From: Anaerobacillus sp.
GTDB taxonomy: Bacteria; Bacillota; Bacilli; Bacillales_H; Anaerobacillaceae
DNA length: 5,080 nucleotides
Direction of reading: 5' to 3'
NCBI GenBank assembly: GCA_007120055.1
Contig: SKOL01000193.1
Span: forward strand, 1 to 5,080
Shown: in pieces, positions 1-4,607 of the stretch
Layout of the letters: every line of letters begins with the position of its first letter
Position numbering within the stretch: the stretch's first letter is position 1
The notes under the pieces: generated by a model
Told to the model about the DNA's origin: nothing
The model's database searches: none
Seen by the model: the letters and a program-made list of their open reading frames with translations, nothing else
Translations under genes and position numbers: made by a program

Positions 1-4
1 AAAA

Positions 5-155
5 CCAGAGAAGAGTAATCAAAACGCCAAAATGATTACTCTTCTCGACTCAAAGCCAGAGAAGAGTAATCAGAACACCGAAATGATTTTTCCTCCTAGC
101 TCAAAAAAGAGAAGAAAAACCAAAAGCTTCAAAAGAGCATTCTGTTCTCTCTTTT
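5..155. repeat. Tandem array of ~51-bp palindromic units
   Basis: Two direct repeats of 51 bp (5-55 and 56-106) match at about 40 of 51 positions, and a third, more degenerate unit starts with the same GAGAAG at 109 (GAGAAG occurs at 8, 59 and 109). Unit 1 contains a perfect 14-bp inverted repeat: GAGAAGAGTAATCA (8-21) pairs with TGATTACTCTTCTC (33-46) around an 11-nt loop. In unit 2 the left arm is intact and the right arm has decayed. The CAAAA-type joint before position 5 suggests that the array continues to the left of the window. There is no T-run after the hairpins, so a terminator is unlikely, and the whole unit is conserved with no unique spacers, so it is not CRISPR. I recall similar arrays between genes of alkaliphilic and other bacilli, but cannot confirm this here. 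Function unknown. Confidence 0.8.
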
Positions 156-285
156 ACTGCACACTCCTCCCATAATGCGTACTATCGAGCGAGTGCGAAC
201 TACTACGTATCAACCCCATAATGCGAAGCAACACACAAAAGTTGAAAATGTCCCTTCATCTTTTAGTCGTGTTTGCACACACTAA
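156..285. other. Non-coding interval with a short direct repeat
   Basis: No gene is supported here. The only structure seen is an 11-bp direct repeat, CCCATAATGCG, at 169-179 and 215-225 (46 bp apart). A weak long-range complementarity between GTGCGAAC (193-200) and GTTTGCAC (271-278) includes a G-T pair and may be chance. No splA-like gene is present upstream of splB. Confidence 0.5.
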
Positions 286-407
286 TTGAGTGAATTTCAT
301 AATTACCAAAAAAGAGTCACATCAAACAATATATAGTTGCAAAATGTTTTGGTGCAACTATATATTGATCTTAGTGACGAAAATAATGAATTATGAAAAT
401 TCATTAA
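286..407 (+). repeat. MITE-like inverted-repeat element, copy 1
   Basis: The 122-bp element begins with TTGAGTGAATTT (286-297, running on to 307) and ends with the near-complement GAATTATGAAAATTCATTAA (388-407). The ends form an imperfect terminal inverted repeat of about 20 bp. Inside is a perfect 15-bp hairpin, CAATATATAGTTGCA (327-341) against TGCAACTATATATTG (353-367) with an 11-nt loop, flanked by an outer GTCAC/GTGAC pair (316-320/374-378). A related element in opposite orientation lies at 3869-3983: the left 22 bp match its right end with one mismatch, and the right end matches its left end except for one inserted A. It encodes no protein. No target-site duplication could be made out in the AT-rich flanks. 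It sits just before splB, and its right end overlaps a candidate promoter. It could be a non-autonomous transposon or a structured RNA/DNA repeat. Confidence 0.7.
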
Positions 408-416
408 ATGATACGA
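387..416 (+). promoter_or_regulatory. Candidate sigma-G-type promoter of splB
   Basis: TGAATT (387-392) and GATACGA (410-416) are 17 bp apart and resemble the forespore sigma-G pattern (about TGAATA, 17-18 bp, CATACTA), with mismatches in both boxes. A start near 423 would leave a very short leader that still includes the ribosome binding site at 425-431. splAB of B. subtilis is transcribed by sigma-G, so a forespore promoter is expected. The -35-like box falls inside the right terminal repeat of the 286-407 element. The assignment is tentative. Confidence 0.3.
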
Positions 417-436
417 TTAAAATTAGAGGTGAAAAA

Positions 437-1462
437 ATGGAACCGTTCTTACCACAACTTGTTTATATAGAACCTAGGGCATTAGATTATCCGTTAGGAA
501 TTGAACTTAAAGAAAAATTTGAAAACCTTGGAATAGAAATTAGGGAAACAACATCGCATAACCAGGTAAGGAATATCCCTGGGGAAAATGAAAATCAAAA
601 GTATCGTAATGCAAAATCAACTCTCGTTGTCGGAGTACGCAAAACTTTAAAGTTTGACACTTCAAAGCCGTCTGCAGAATATGCTATACCACTTGCAACC
701 GGCTGTATGGGACATTGTCATTATTGCTATTTACAAACGACGATGGGGGATAAGCCTTACATTCGTACGTATGTAAATTTAGAAGATATTTTTGAAGCTG
801 CTACAAACTATATAAAAGAGCGTGAGCCAGAGATTACTCGGTTTGAAGCTGCATGTACATCCGACATTGTAGGCATCGATCATTTAACACATTCGTTAAA
901 AAAGACCATTGAGTTTTTCGGACAAACTGATTTAGGGCGACTTCGCTTCGTAACAAAATATCATCATGTCGATCACTTATTAAATGCAAAACATAATGGA
1001 AATTCCCGGTTTCGATTTAGCTTAAACTCCAATTATGTCATCAAAAATTTTGAACCTGGAACGTCTCCTTTTGAAAAACGTATTGAAGCTGCGGGTAAAG
1101 TGGCAAAAGCTCATTACCCTTTAGGGTTTATCCTAGCGCCATTGTACCGTCACGAAGATTGGGAACAAGGGTATTTGGAGCTGTTTGAAAAACTTGAGGC
1201 AACATTACCGACCTATGCTACAAAAGATCTGACCTTTGAATTGATCCAACATCGTTTTACGAAAACAGCGAAGCGAACCATTTTAAAGCGATACCCGAAA
1301 TCAAAATTAGAGATGAACGAAGATGAAAGAAAGTATAAATGGGGCAAATATGGAAGGGGTAAGTATGTCTATAAAAATGAAGAATCTGATGAACTGAAAA
1401 ATACAGTTGAAGGTTATATTGAGAAATTTTTTCCGAAGGCAAAAATTGAATATTTCACATAA
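437..1462 (+). CDS. splB: Spore photoproduct lyase SplB
   Basis: This radical-SAM enzyme directly reverses the spore photoproduct (5-thyminyl-5,6-dihydrothymine) to two thymines when UV-damaged spores germinate. The product is 341 aa, the normal family length. The [4Fe-4S]/SAM motif CxxxCxxC is at C90, C94 and C97 (GCMGHCHYC). C140, in FEAACTSD, matches the hydrogen-donor cysteine, and Y96 and Y98 match the tyrosines of the proposed radical-transfer path in the Geobacillus enzyme. The frame is open from a GTG at 290, but the ATG at 437 is chosen because AGAGGTG (425-431) precedes it by 5 nt, MEPFLPQLVYIEPRA is the usual N-terminus, and the 49 upstream codons are just the repeat element read through. 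splA, the usual partner in B. subtilis, is not visible. No clear terminator follows; mntR has its own promoter. Expression is probably in the forespore. Confidence 0.97.
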   Translation: MEPFLPQLVYIEPRALDYPLGIELKEKFENLGIEIRETTSHNQVRNIPGENENQKYRNAKSTLVVGVRKTLKFDTSKPSAEYAIPLATGCMGHCHYCYLQTTMGDKPYIRTYVNLEDIFEAATNYIKEREPEITRFEAACTSDIVGIDHLTHSLKKTIEFFGQTDLGRLRFVTKYHHVDHLLNAKHNGNSRFRFSLNSNYVIKNFEPGTSPFEKRIEAAGKVAKAHYPLGFILAPLYRHEDWEQGYLELFEKLEATLPTYATKDLTFELIQHRFTKTAKRTILKRYPKSKLEMNEDERKYKWGKYGRGKYVYKNEESDELKNTVEGYIEKFFPKAKIEYFT

Positions 1463-1487
1463 CGTTTGAACTATTTTGTTGATCAGG

Positions 1488-1516
1488 TTGTCCAGTATAT
1501 TTGATTATAGTATAAT
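1488..1516 (+). promoter_or_regulatory. Sigma-A-type promoter of mntR
   Basis: TTGTCC (1488-1493) and a perfect TATAAT (1511-1516) are separated by exactly 17 bp, a good match to the vegetative promoter. Transcription would start near 1523, giving a leader of about 60 nt to the mntR ATG. It lies entirely downstream of the splB stop, so mntR can be expressed in growing cells independently of splB. Confidence 0.75.
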
Positions 1517-1532
1517 TTTTATGATAAATATA

Positions 1533-1547
1533 AATGAAATTCATTAA
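1533..1547. promoter_or_regulatory. Near-palindrome in the mntR leader
   Basis: AATGAA-A-TTCATT (1533-1545) is a 6+6 inverted repeat about 10 nt downstream of the predicted mntR transcription start, a position where a bound repressor could block transcription. The 14-nt string ATGAAATTCATTAA (1534-1547) also occurs exactly, reverse-complemented, in the left terminal repeat of the element at 3869-3983. It may therefore be an operator, or a solitary end of that repeat family. It does not resemble the MntR operator as I recall it. Confidence 0.3.
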
Positions 1548-1584
1548 AGTATGTATGGCTTGAGAGGAAATCGGAGGGGACACG

Positions 1585-2022
1585 ATGCCAACACCAAGTA
1601 TGGAAGATTATTTAGAGAGAATATATTTATTAATAGAAGATAAGGGATATGCCAGAGTTTCTGATATTGCAGAAGCACTAGAAGTCCATCCTTCCTCTGT
1701 TACAAAAATGGTACAAAAACTAGATCAGACAGAATATGTAATATACGAAAAGTACCGAGGGTTTGTGTTAACACCAAAAGGAAAGAAAGTTGGAAAACGA
1801 TTAGTTTTTCGCCATGATTTATTAGAAGAATTTATGAGAATTATCGGTGTAAGCAACGAAAATATTTATGAGGATGTTGAAGGGATTGAGCACCACTTAA
1901 GTTGGGATGCTATTGATCGAATCGGAGATGTTGTTCAGTTTTTTGAAGAGGATAAAACTCGCATTAACTTACTTCGACAAGTCCAAAAGAAAAATGAAGC
2001 ATTAAATGAACAAAATAAATAA
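1585..2022 (+). CDS. mntR: Manganese-responsive transcriptional repressor MntR
   Basis: This DtxR-family metalloregulator binds Mn(II) as a homodimer and represses manganese uptake genes (mntH and mntABC in B. subtilis). The product is 145 aa against 142 aa in B. subtilis and lacks the SH3-like third domain, as is normal for MntR. Residues 1-70 are the winged helix-turn-helix DNA-binding domain ([22 protein letters not shown] is the recognition region, about 25-46); the rest is the helical dimerisation domain. All six binuclear-site ligands are present at the B. subtilis positions: D8, E11, H77, E99, E102 and H103 (in VEGIEHH). The start ATG is set by GGAGGGG (1573-1579), 5 nt upstream. The gene has its own promoter and terminator and is therefore monocistronic. 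Its neighbours are the usual ones downstream, whereas splB upstream differs from B. subtilis. Confidence 0.97.
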   Translation: MPTPSMEDYLERIYLLIEDKGYARVSDIAEALEVHPSSVTKMVQKLDQTEYVIYEKYRGFVLTPKGKKVGKRLVFRHDLLEEFMRIIGVSNENIYEDVEGIEHHLSWDAIDRIGDVVQFFEEDKTRINLLRQVQKKNEALNEQNK

Positions 2023-2027
2023 TGATG

Positions 2028-2061
2028 AAGGCTGACCTTATGGTTTGCCTTTTTCTTTTTT
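2028..2061 (+). terminator. Intrinsic terminator of mntR
   Basis: AAGGC (2028-2032) pairs with GCCTT (2047-2051). The stem continues inward after one T-T mismatch to close on a TTAT loop (about 9 of 10 positions paired), and the tract TTTTCTTTTTT follows to 2061. It begins 6 nt after the mntR stop codon. Confidence 0.85.
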
Positions 2062-2064
2062 AAA

Positions 2065-2121
2065 AGGCTGTCTTCGTAAACTTTGTTGCTTTTAAGTAGT
2101 CTTTTGATAGTCATTCAGCCT
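2065..2121. repeat. Possible intergenic repeat bounded by AGGCTG/CAGCCT
   Basis: AGGCTG (2065-2070) is the perfect complement of CAGCCT (2116-2121), enclosing a 45-nt stretch that includes AAACTTTGTTGCTTTTAAG. I recall similar GGCTGT...AAACTTTGTTGCTTTT sequences between genes of various Bacillaceae, so this may be a copy of a dispersed intergenic repeat. Only one copy is in the window, so its repetitive nature is inferred from memory. Confidence 0.3.
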
Positions 2122-2164
2122 ACCTCCTGCATACTGTAAAAAGAGAAGGGAGGAGGTGGATTAT

Positions 2165-3052
2165 TTGCAGTTTGATGGAGTGTTTGCAGGCGGTGGTATC
2201 AAGGCGATTGCTTTTATTGGAGCCCTAGAGGAGATGGAACAAAAAGGGTTTACGTTTAATCGGTTAGCGGGAACTAGTGCAGGTGGAATATTTTCAGCTT
2301 TAATTAAAGCAGGATATACGAGTAGCGAATTGAAAACTGAAGTTGAAAGTGTCGATTTTCAACAGTTTTTAGACCCGAAACCATCGATCATACCATTTTC
2401 GTTTATGAAGTGGCTTGGTTTATATAAGCGTCTCGGCTTATATAAAGGGGTTGAATTTGAAAATTGGTTAACAGAGATGCTTAAGAAAAAAGGAATTTCG
2501 ACTTTTGGCGATATAGAAAAAGGCTCGTTAAAGTTAATTGCCTCAGATTTAACACAAGGAAGGTTAGTGGTTTTGCCAGATGATCTTCCTGATTACGGAG
2601 TAGTTCCAGAGAAATTTTCGATTGCTCGTGCTGTAAGGATGAGTAGTAGTTTACCTTACTTTTTTGAGCCAATTAAAATATATAATGGAAAAGGGGAGGT
2701 CTCGATATTTGTTGATGGTGGTCTTTTAAGTAATTTTCCAATGTGGCTCTTCATGAATAAGAAGGGGGGGAAATTAAAAAGACCAGTCATTGGGTTCAAT
2801 TTGACTCCAGATTTAGATAAAGTAAAACCAAATGAAATCAATAATGCAATTGAAATGTTTACATCCCTTTTTAAAACGATGCGGACGGCTCATGATTTAA
2901 GATATATTTCAGAAGAGCATGCCAAAAACATTGTATTTATTCCTGTCGATAACGTTAACACAACCGATTTTAATTTAAAAATAAAGGAGAAAGAAACACT
3001 CATCGATTTAGGAAGAAATAAAACAGAAGCTTTTTTTAAATCTTGGCATTAA
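2165..3052 (+). CDS. yqhO: Patatin-like phospholipase family protein YqhO
   Basis: This is a patatin-family serine acyl-hydrolase, presumably acting on membrane or lipid acyl esters; the true substrate of YqhO is not known to me. The product is 295 aa, close to B. subtilis YqhO (about 291 aa). The family hallmarks are in order: an oxyanion-hole glycine run GGGIKA (about 9-14), the nucleophile elbow GTSAG with S38, and the catalytic dyad aspartate D184 in DGG. RAVRMSSSLPYFFEPI (about 155-170) is also typical. There is no signal peptide or membrane segment, so a cytoplasmic or peripheral enzyme is likely. The TTG at 2165 is chosen as start because GGGAGGAGGTG (2148-2158) is correctly spaced from it; a GTG at 2156, in frame, lies inside that ribosome binding site. 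A CATACTG (2130-2136) resembles a forespore -10 box but has no convincing -35. It converges on yqhP. Confidence 0.9.
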   Translation: MQFDGVFAGGGIKAIAFIGALEEMEQKGFTFNRLAGTSAGGIFSALIKAGYTSSELKTEVESVDFQQFLDPKPSIIPFSFMKWLGLYKRLGLYKGVEFENWLTEMLKKKGISTFGDIEKGSLKLIASDLTQGRLVVLPDDLPDYGVVPEKFSIARAVRMSSSLPYFFEPIKIYNGKGEVSIFVDGGLLSNFPMWLFMNKKGGKLKRPVIGFNLTPDLDKVKPNEINNAIEMFTSLFKTMRTAHDLRYISEEHAKNIVFIPVDNVNTTDFNLKIKEKETLIDLGRNKTEAFFKSWH

Positions 3053-3053
3053 A

Positions 3054-3090
3054 AATCGAGCACTTTTTAAAAAAGGGCTCGATTCTTTTT
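3054..3090. terminator. Bidirectional terminator between yqhO and yqhP
   Basis: AATCGAGC (3054-3061) pairs perfectly with GCTCGATT (3077-3084), and the interior CTTTTT/AAAAAAG can pair further. TTCTTTTTC follows on the plus strand, and the A5 run at 3051-3055 gives a T-run on the minus strand, so it can stop both convergent transcripts. The minus-strand stop codon of yqhP (3067-3069) lies in the interior of the hairpin. Confidence 0.85.
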
Positions 3091-3444
3091 CTTATTTTTT
3101 TTGCCTTCAATGACTGTTAAATTTACGTCAGTACGCTTTTTAGTTAATGGTCGATTAAATTTCTTGCTTTCTTTTTTCTTCTTATGAGGGATCACATTAG
3201 TTCCCGAAGAAGCTTTTGGGGACACCTTTCTCGCTTGAGGGTGATGTGAGCTTGCATAAGCACCTGTACTAAGTTTATGTGCTAAAAATTTCTTGAATAT
3301 GAAGAAAATAATCGCTACAAATACTACCATAAATAATAATTGTTGAAATAATGCAGCAGGTTCAGTTAACAATCGATAAAACAAGCCGATAATCGATAAA
3401 ACTAAAACACATAAAATAAGTGGATGAAAAGAATAACGAGTCAT
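3067..3444 (-). CDS. yqhP: SA1362-family small membrane protein YqhP
   Basis: This is a 125-aa protein of unknown function that matches the SA1362/YqhP family in position, size and architecture. Two hydrophobic segments (about 7-26, FHPLILCVLVLSIIGLFYRL, and 30-52) form a membrane hairpin. They are followed by a strongly basic, probably cytoplasmic tail (about 86-122, with lysine clusters HKKKKESKK and GKKNKKKNR) containing the DVNLTVIEGKK stretch typical of the family's C-terminus. The ATG (3444-3442) is preceded on the minus strand by GGAGGTGAG (3456-3448), a strong ribosome binding site. The gene is convergent with yqhO and shares its terminator. In B. subtilis yqhQ lies beyond it; here a gene-free stretch follows instead. 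No clear promoter was found on the minus strand. Confidence 0.85.
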   Translation of the reverse strand: MTRYSFHPLILCVLVLSIIGLFYRLLTEPAALFQQLLFMVVFVAIIFFIFKKFLAHKLSTGAYASSHHPQARKVSPKASSGTNVIPHKKKKESKKFNRPLTKKRTDVNLTVIEGKKNKKKNRALF

Positions 3445-3491
3445 ACGCTCACCTCCAAAGAATTTAAATTACTTTAAGGAAATTCGGTAAA

Positions 3492-3638
3492 ATGGAAGTT
3501 AAACATCTTTTAATATCAATATTATGCTTTGGGCTAATTGGTTCATCCCTTTTGTGTATAAAAACTAAAATAAAGTTAAAAAGTTTGTTGGCTCTCCACC
3601 GCTTTTCAGGGCGGGACAAGCGCTTTTTTGAAAGGTAA
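3492..3638 (+). CDS. Doubtful 48-aa single-helix membrane peptide
   Basis: An ATG at 3492 opens a frame of 48 codons ending in TAA (3636-3638). Residues about 5-23 (HLLISILCFGLIGSSLLCI) are strongly hydrophobic, followed by basic residues KTKIKLK, so a small N-out or N-in membrane peptide is conceivable. The only ribosome-binding-like sequence is AAGGA (3476-3480), 11 nt from the ATG, which is long. The last third is encoded by a GC-richer stretch that looks like intergenic hairpin sequence (CGCTT...AAGCG). The two cysteines do not form a lipobox. No homolog is recognised. It starts only 47 bp from the divergent yqhP. Confidence 0.2.
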   Translation: MEVKHLLISILCFGLIGSSLLCIKTKIKLKSLLALHRFSGRDKRFFER

Positions 3639-3667
3639 GAAAGTATAACTTTTTTACTTTGAATGCT

Positions 3668-3741
3668 GTGTAGCTCCAGCGCCTACGAACTCTGTCACTT
3701 CAGTCCTAAACGCTCGTTACCAAGGCGCTTTCGCTTTTCTT
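3668..3741 (+). repeat. Bacillaceae-type intergenic repeat (AGCTCCAGCGCCTA...GGCGCTTTCGCTTTTC)
   Basis: The sequence opens with TAGCTCCAGCGCCTA (3671-3685) and closes with AAGGCGCTTTCGCTTTTCTT (3722-3741). AGCGCCT (3678-3684) is a perfect complement of AGGCGCT (3723-3729), and ACGA/TCGT (3685-3688/3714-3717) can extend the stem inward. I recognise this opening and closing as a dispersed intergenic repeat seen in many Bacillaceae genomes; this is from memory. It is clearly more GC-rich than its surroundings. A short frame through it (from ATG at 3663) is not a gene. Confidence 0.6.
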
Positions 3742-3868
3742 GATTACAAAAAAGATATTATACTTAATATTCTACATGAAAATGGCAATTTCCTCTAGAA
3801 AATAAATGTTACAATAATATTTATTCCCATTAACATAAATTTTTACACACTATTTTATTAATTAGAAG

Positions 3869-3983
3869 TTAATGAATTTCATAATTCGATATTATCGCCA
3901 CACTAGGTATCTATCTGTAGTTGAGTTGAAACGCTCGCAACTACAGATATGGCTTAAAGAAGGTAATTATAAAATTCACTCAA
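3869..3983 (-). repeat. MITE-like inverted-repeat element, copy 2
   Basis: This 115-bp element is related to 286-407 in reverse orientation. Its left end TTAATGAATTTCATAATTC (3869-3887) is the complement of the right end of copy 1 apart from one inserted A in copy 1. Its right end (3962-3983, GGTAATTATAAAATTCAC...) is the complement of the left 22 bp of copy 1 with a single mismatch. Its centre is a perfect 12-bp hairpin, TATCTGTAGTTG (3912-3923) against CAACTACAGATA (3938-3949), with a 14-nt loop. Sequence outside the shared TAGTTGC core has diverged, yet the hairpin is preserved. It lies upstream of yqhR, as copy 1 lies upstream of splB. Confidence 0.7.
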
Positions 3984-3986
3984 ATG

Positions 3987-4016
3987 CTATAGTTTTTTGC
4001 AATCTAGGTCATACTA
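3987..4016 (+). promoter_or_regulatory. Candidate sigma-F/sigma-G promoter of yqhR
   Basis: CATACTA (4010-4016) is the sigma-G -10 consensus, and as GGTCATACTA (4007-4016) it also fits the sigma-F pattern. CTATA (3987-3991) matches the shared -35 box GHATR at 4 of 5 positions, and the spacings are 18 bp (sigma-G reading) or 15 bp (sigma-F reading), both as expected. A start near 4023 would give a leader of about 15 nt. Consensus sequences are from memory, so this is a prediction of forespore expression. Confidence 0.45.
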
Positions 4017-4037
4017 TGGCATGAGGTGATTAAGAAA

Positions 4038-4511
4038 ATGGAAAATCTTGAACAAAATAAGCGTGAGCAACCTATGAGCTTTAATTCTACAGTGGCATCG
4101 ATTGGTTTTTTTGGTGGTTTGATTTGGAGCATTGTCGGTTATATTGCTTTCTTCTTTAATTTTATTCGAGTAGGTCCAGCTTTAGTATTAATGCCATGGG
4201 CTTTAGGAGATTGGAAAAATGGTTTTATTGGACAAATGGTAGGAATTGTTGTTATTTCAATTCTTTCAATCGTTGTAGCCTTTTTGTATCGATTTATTTT
4301 AGCTAGGTTTAATAGTATATGGCCTGGAGTAGCTTATGGTTTCTTATTATGGTTATTTGTTTTCTATTTGTTAAACCCAATTTTTCCAGGGTTAAAACCA
4401 CTTGTCAATCTAGACTTAAATACGATCATAACTGGGATTTGTTTATACATTTTATACGGTGTATTTATAGGGTATTCAATTTCTTACGAATATAGTGAGA
4501 TGACCAAGTAG
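4038..4511 (+). CDS. yqhR: Conserved four-helix membrane protein YqhR
   Basis: This 157-aa integral membrane protein of unknown function matches B. subtilis YqhR along its length. Recognisable blocks are PMSF...GFFGGLIWSIVGY (about 12-35), PWALGDWKNG (53-62), LNPIFPGLKP (112-121) and the C-terminal NTIITGICLYILYG followed by FIGYSISYE. Four hydrophobic segments lie at about 21-43, 63-88, 95-114 and 128-149, with a short polar N-terminus. The ATG at 4038 is preferred: GAGGTG (4023-4028) lies 9 nt before it, and the in-frame GTG at 4026 is part of that ribosome binding site. It is followed by its own terminator, and the candidate promoter upstream suggests expression during sporulation. In B. 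subtilis yqhQ precedes it and aroQ follows; both are missing here. Confidence 0.9.
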   Translation: MENLEQNKREQPMSFNSTVASIGFFGGLIWSIVGYIAFFFNFIRVGPALVLMPWALGDWKNGFIGQMVGIVVISILSIVVAFLYRFILARFNSIWPGVAYGFLLWLFVFYLLNPIFPGLKPLVNLDLNTIITGICLYILYGVFIGYSISYEYSEMTK

Positions 4512-4544
4512 CGACGCTCAACTATTCAAAATGTACAAGCATGT

Positions 4545-4579
4545 GATAGAATGTCCATTAGGGCATTCTATTCGTTTTT
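4545..4579 (+). terminator. Intrinsic terminator of yqhR
   Basis: ATAGAATGTCC (4546-4556) pairs with GGGCATTCTAT (4561-4571) around an ATTA loop, giving an 11-bp stem with one G-T pair, and TTCGTTTTT follows. It separates yqhR from yqhT, so yqhT needs its own promoter, which I could not identify in the remaining 28 bp. Confidence 0.85.
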
Positions 4580-4607
4580 ATACTTACAACAAGGAGGTTT
4601 TTGTTTT

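Larger units (their letters stand above)
3445..4037. other. 593-bp gene-poor interval where yqhQ would be expected
   Basis: Between the divergently oriented yqhP and yqhR there is no convincing gene and no recognisable remnant of YqhQ (DUF1385). The interval holds a doubtful 48-codon frame (3492-3638), a 14-nt palindrome TAATAT-CA-ATATTA (3511-3524), a weak hairpin CGCTT/AAGCG followed by T6 (3600-3629), a GCGCC/GGCGC-bounded repeat (about 3668-3741), an AT-rich stretch with nothing recognised (3742-3868), the second MITE-like element (3869-3983) and a candidate forespore promoter (3987-4016). Confidence 0.7.

Noticed and set aside
5..155. CRISPR array.
   Set aside because: The whole 51-bp period is conserved between units, there are no unique spacers and no cas genes.
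1257..1442. Minus-strand open frame inside splB.
   Set aside because: It is a shadow of a clear gene, with no ribosome binding site and no recognisable product.
1533..1547. MntR operator giving autoregulation of mntR.
   Set aside because: The palindrome lacks the features of the MntR sites known from mntH and mntABC as I recall them, so it is listed only as an unassigned palindrome.
1935..2114. Minus-strand frame of about 59 codons with a strong AGGAGGT (2128-2122) before ATG at 2114-2112.
   Set aside because: It runs through the intergenic repeat and the mntR terminator and then antisense to the 3' end of mntR. The peptide looks random and is not recognised.
2105..2136. Sigma-G promoter for yqhO (CATACTG at 2130-2136).
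   Set aside because: The -10 box is 6 of 7, but no GHATR-like -35 box is found at 17-18 bp; the nearest candidate has poor match and spacing.
2481..2841. Two minus-strand open frames inside yqhO.
   Set aside because: They are shadows of the patatin-like gene, whose motifs establish the plus frame.
3591..3630. Intrinsic terminator (CGCTT/AAGCG followed by T6).
   Set aside because: The stem is only 5 bp with a 13-nt loop, has a competing CCGC/GCGG pairing, and there is no convincing upstream plus-strand gene to terminate.
3663..3743. Short plus-strand frame MLCSSSAYELCHF... through the GCGCC/GGCGC repeat.
   Set aside because: It is only the repeat sequence read in frame, with no ribosome binding site.
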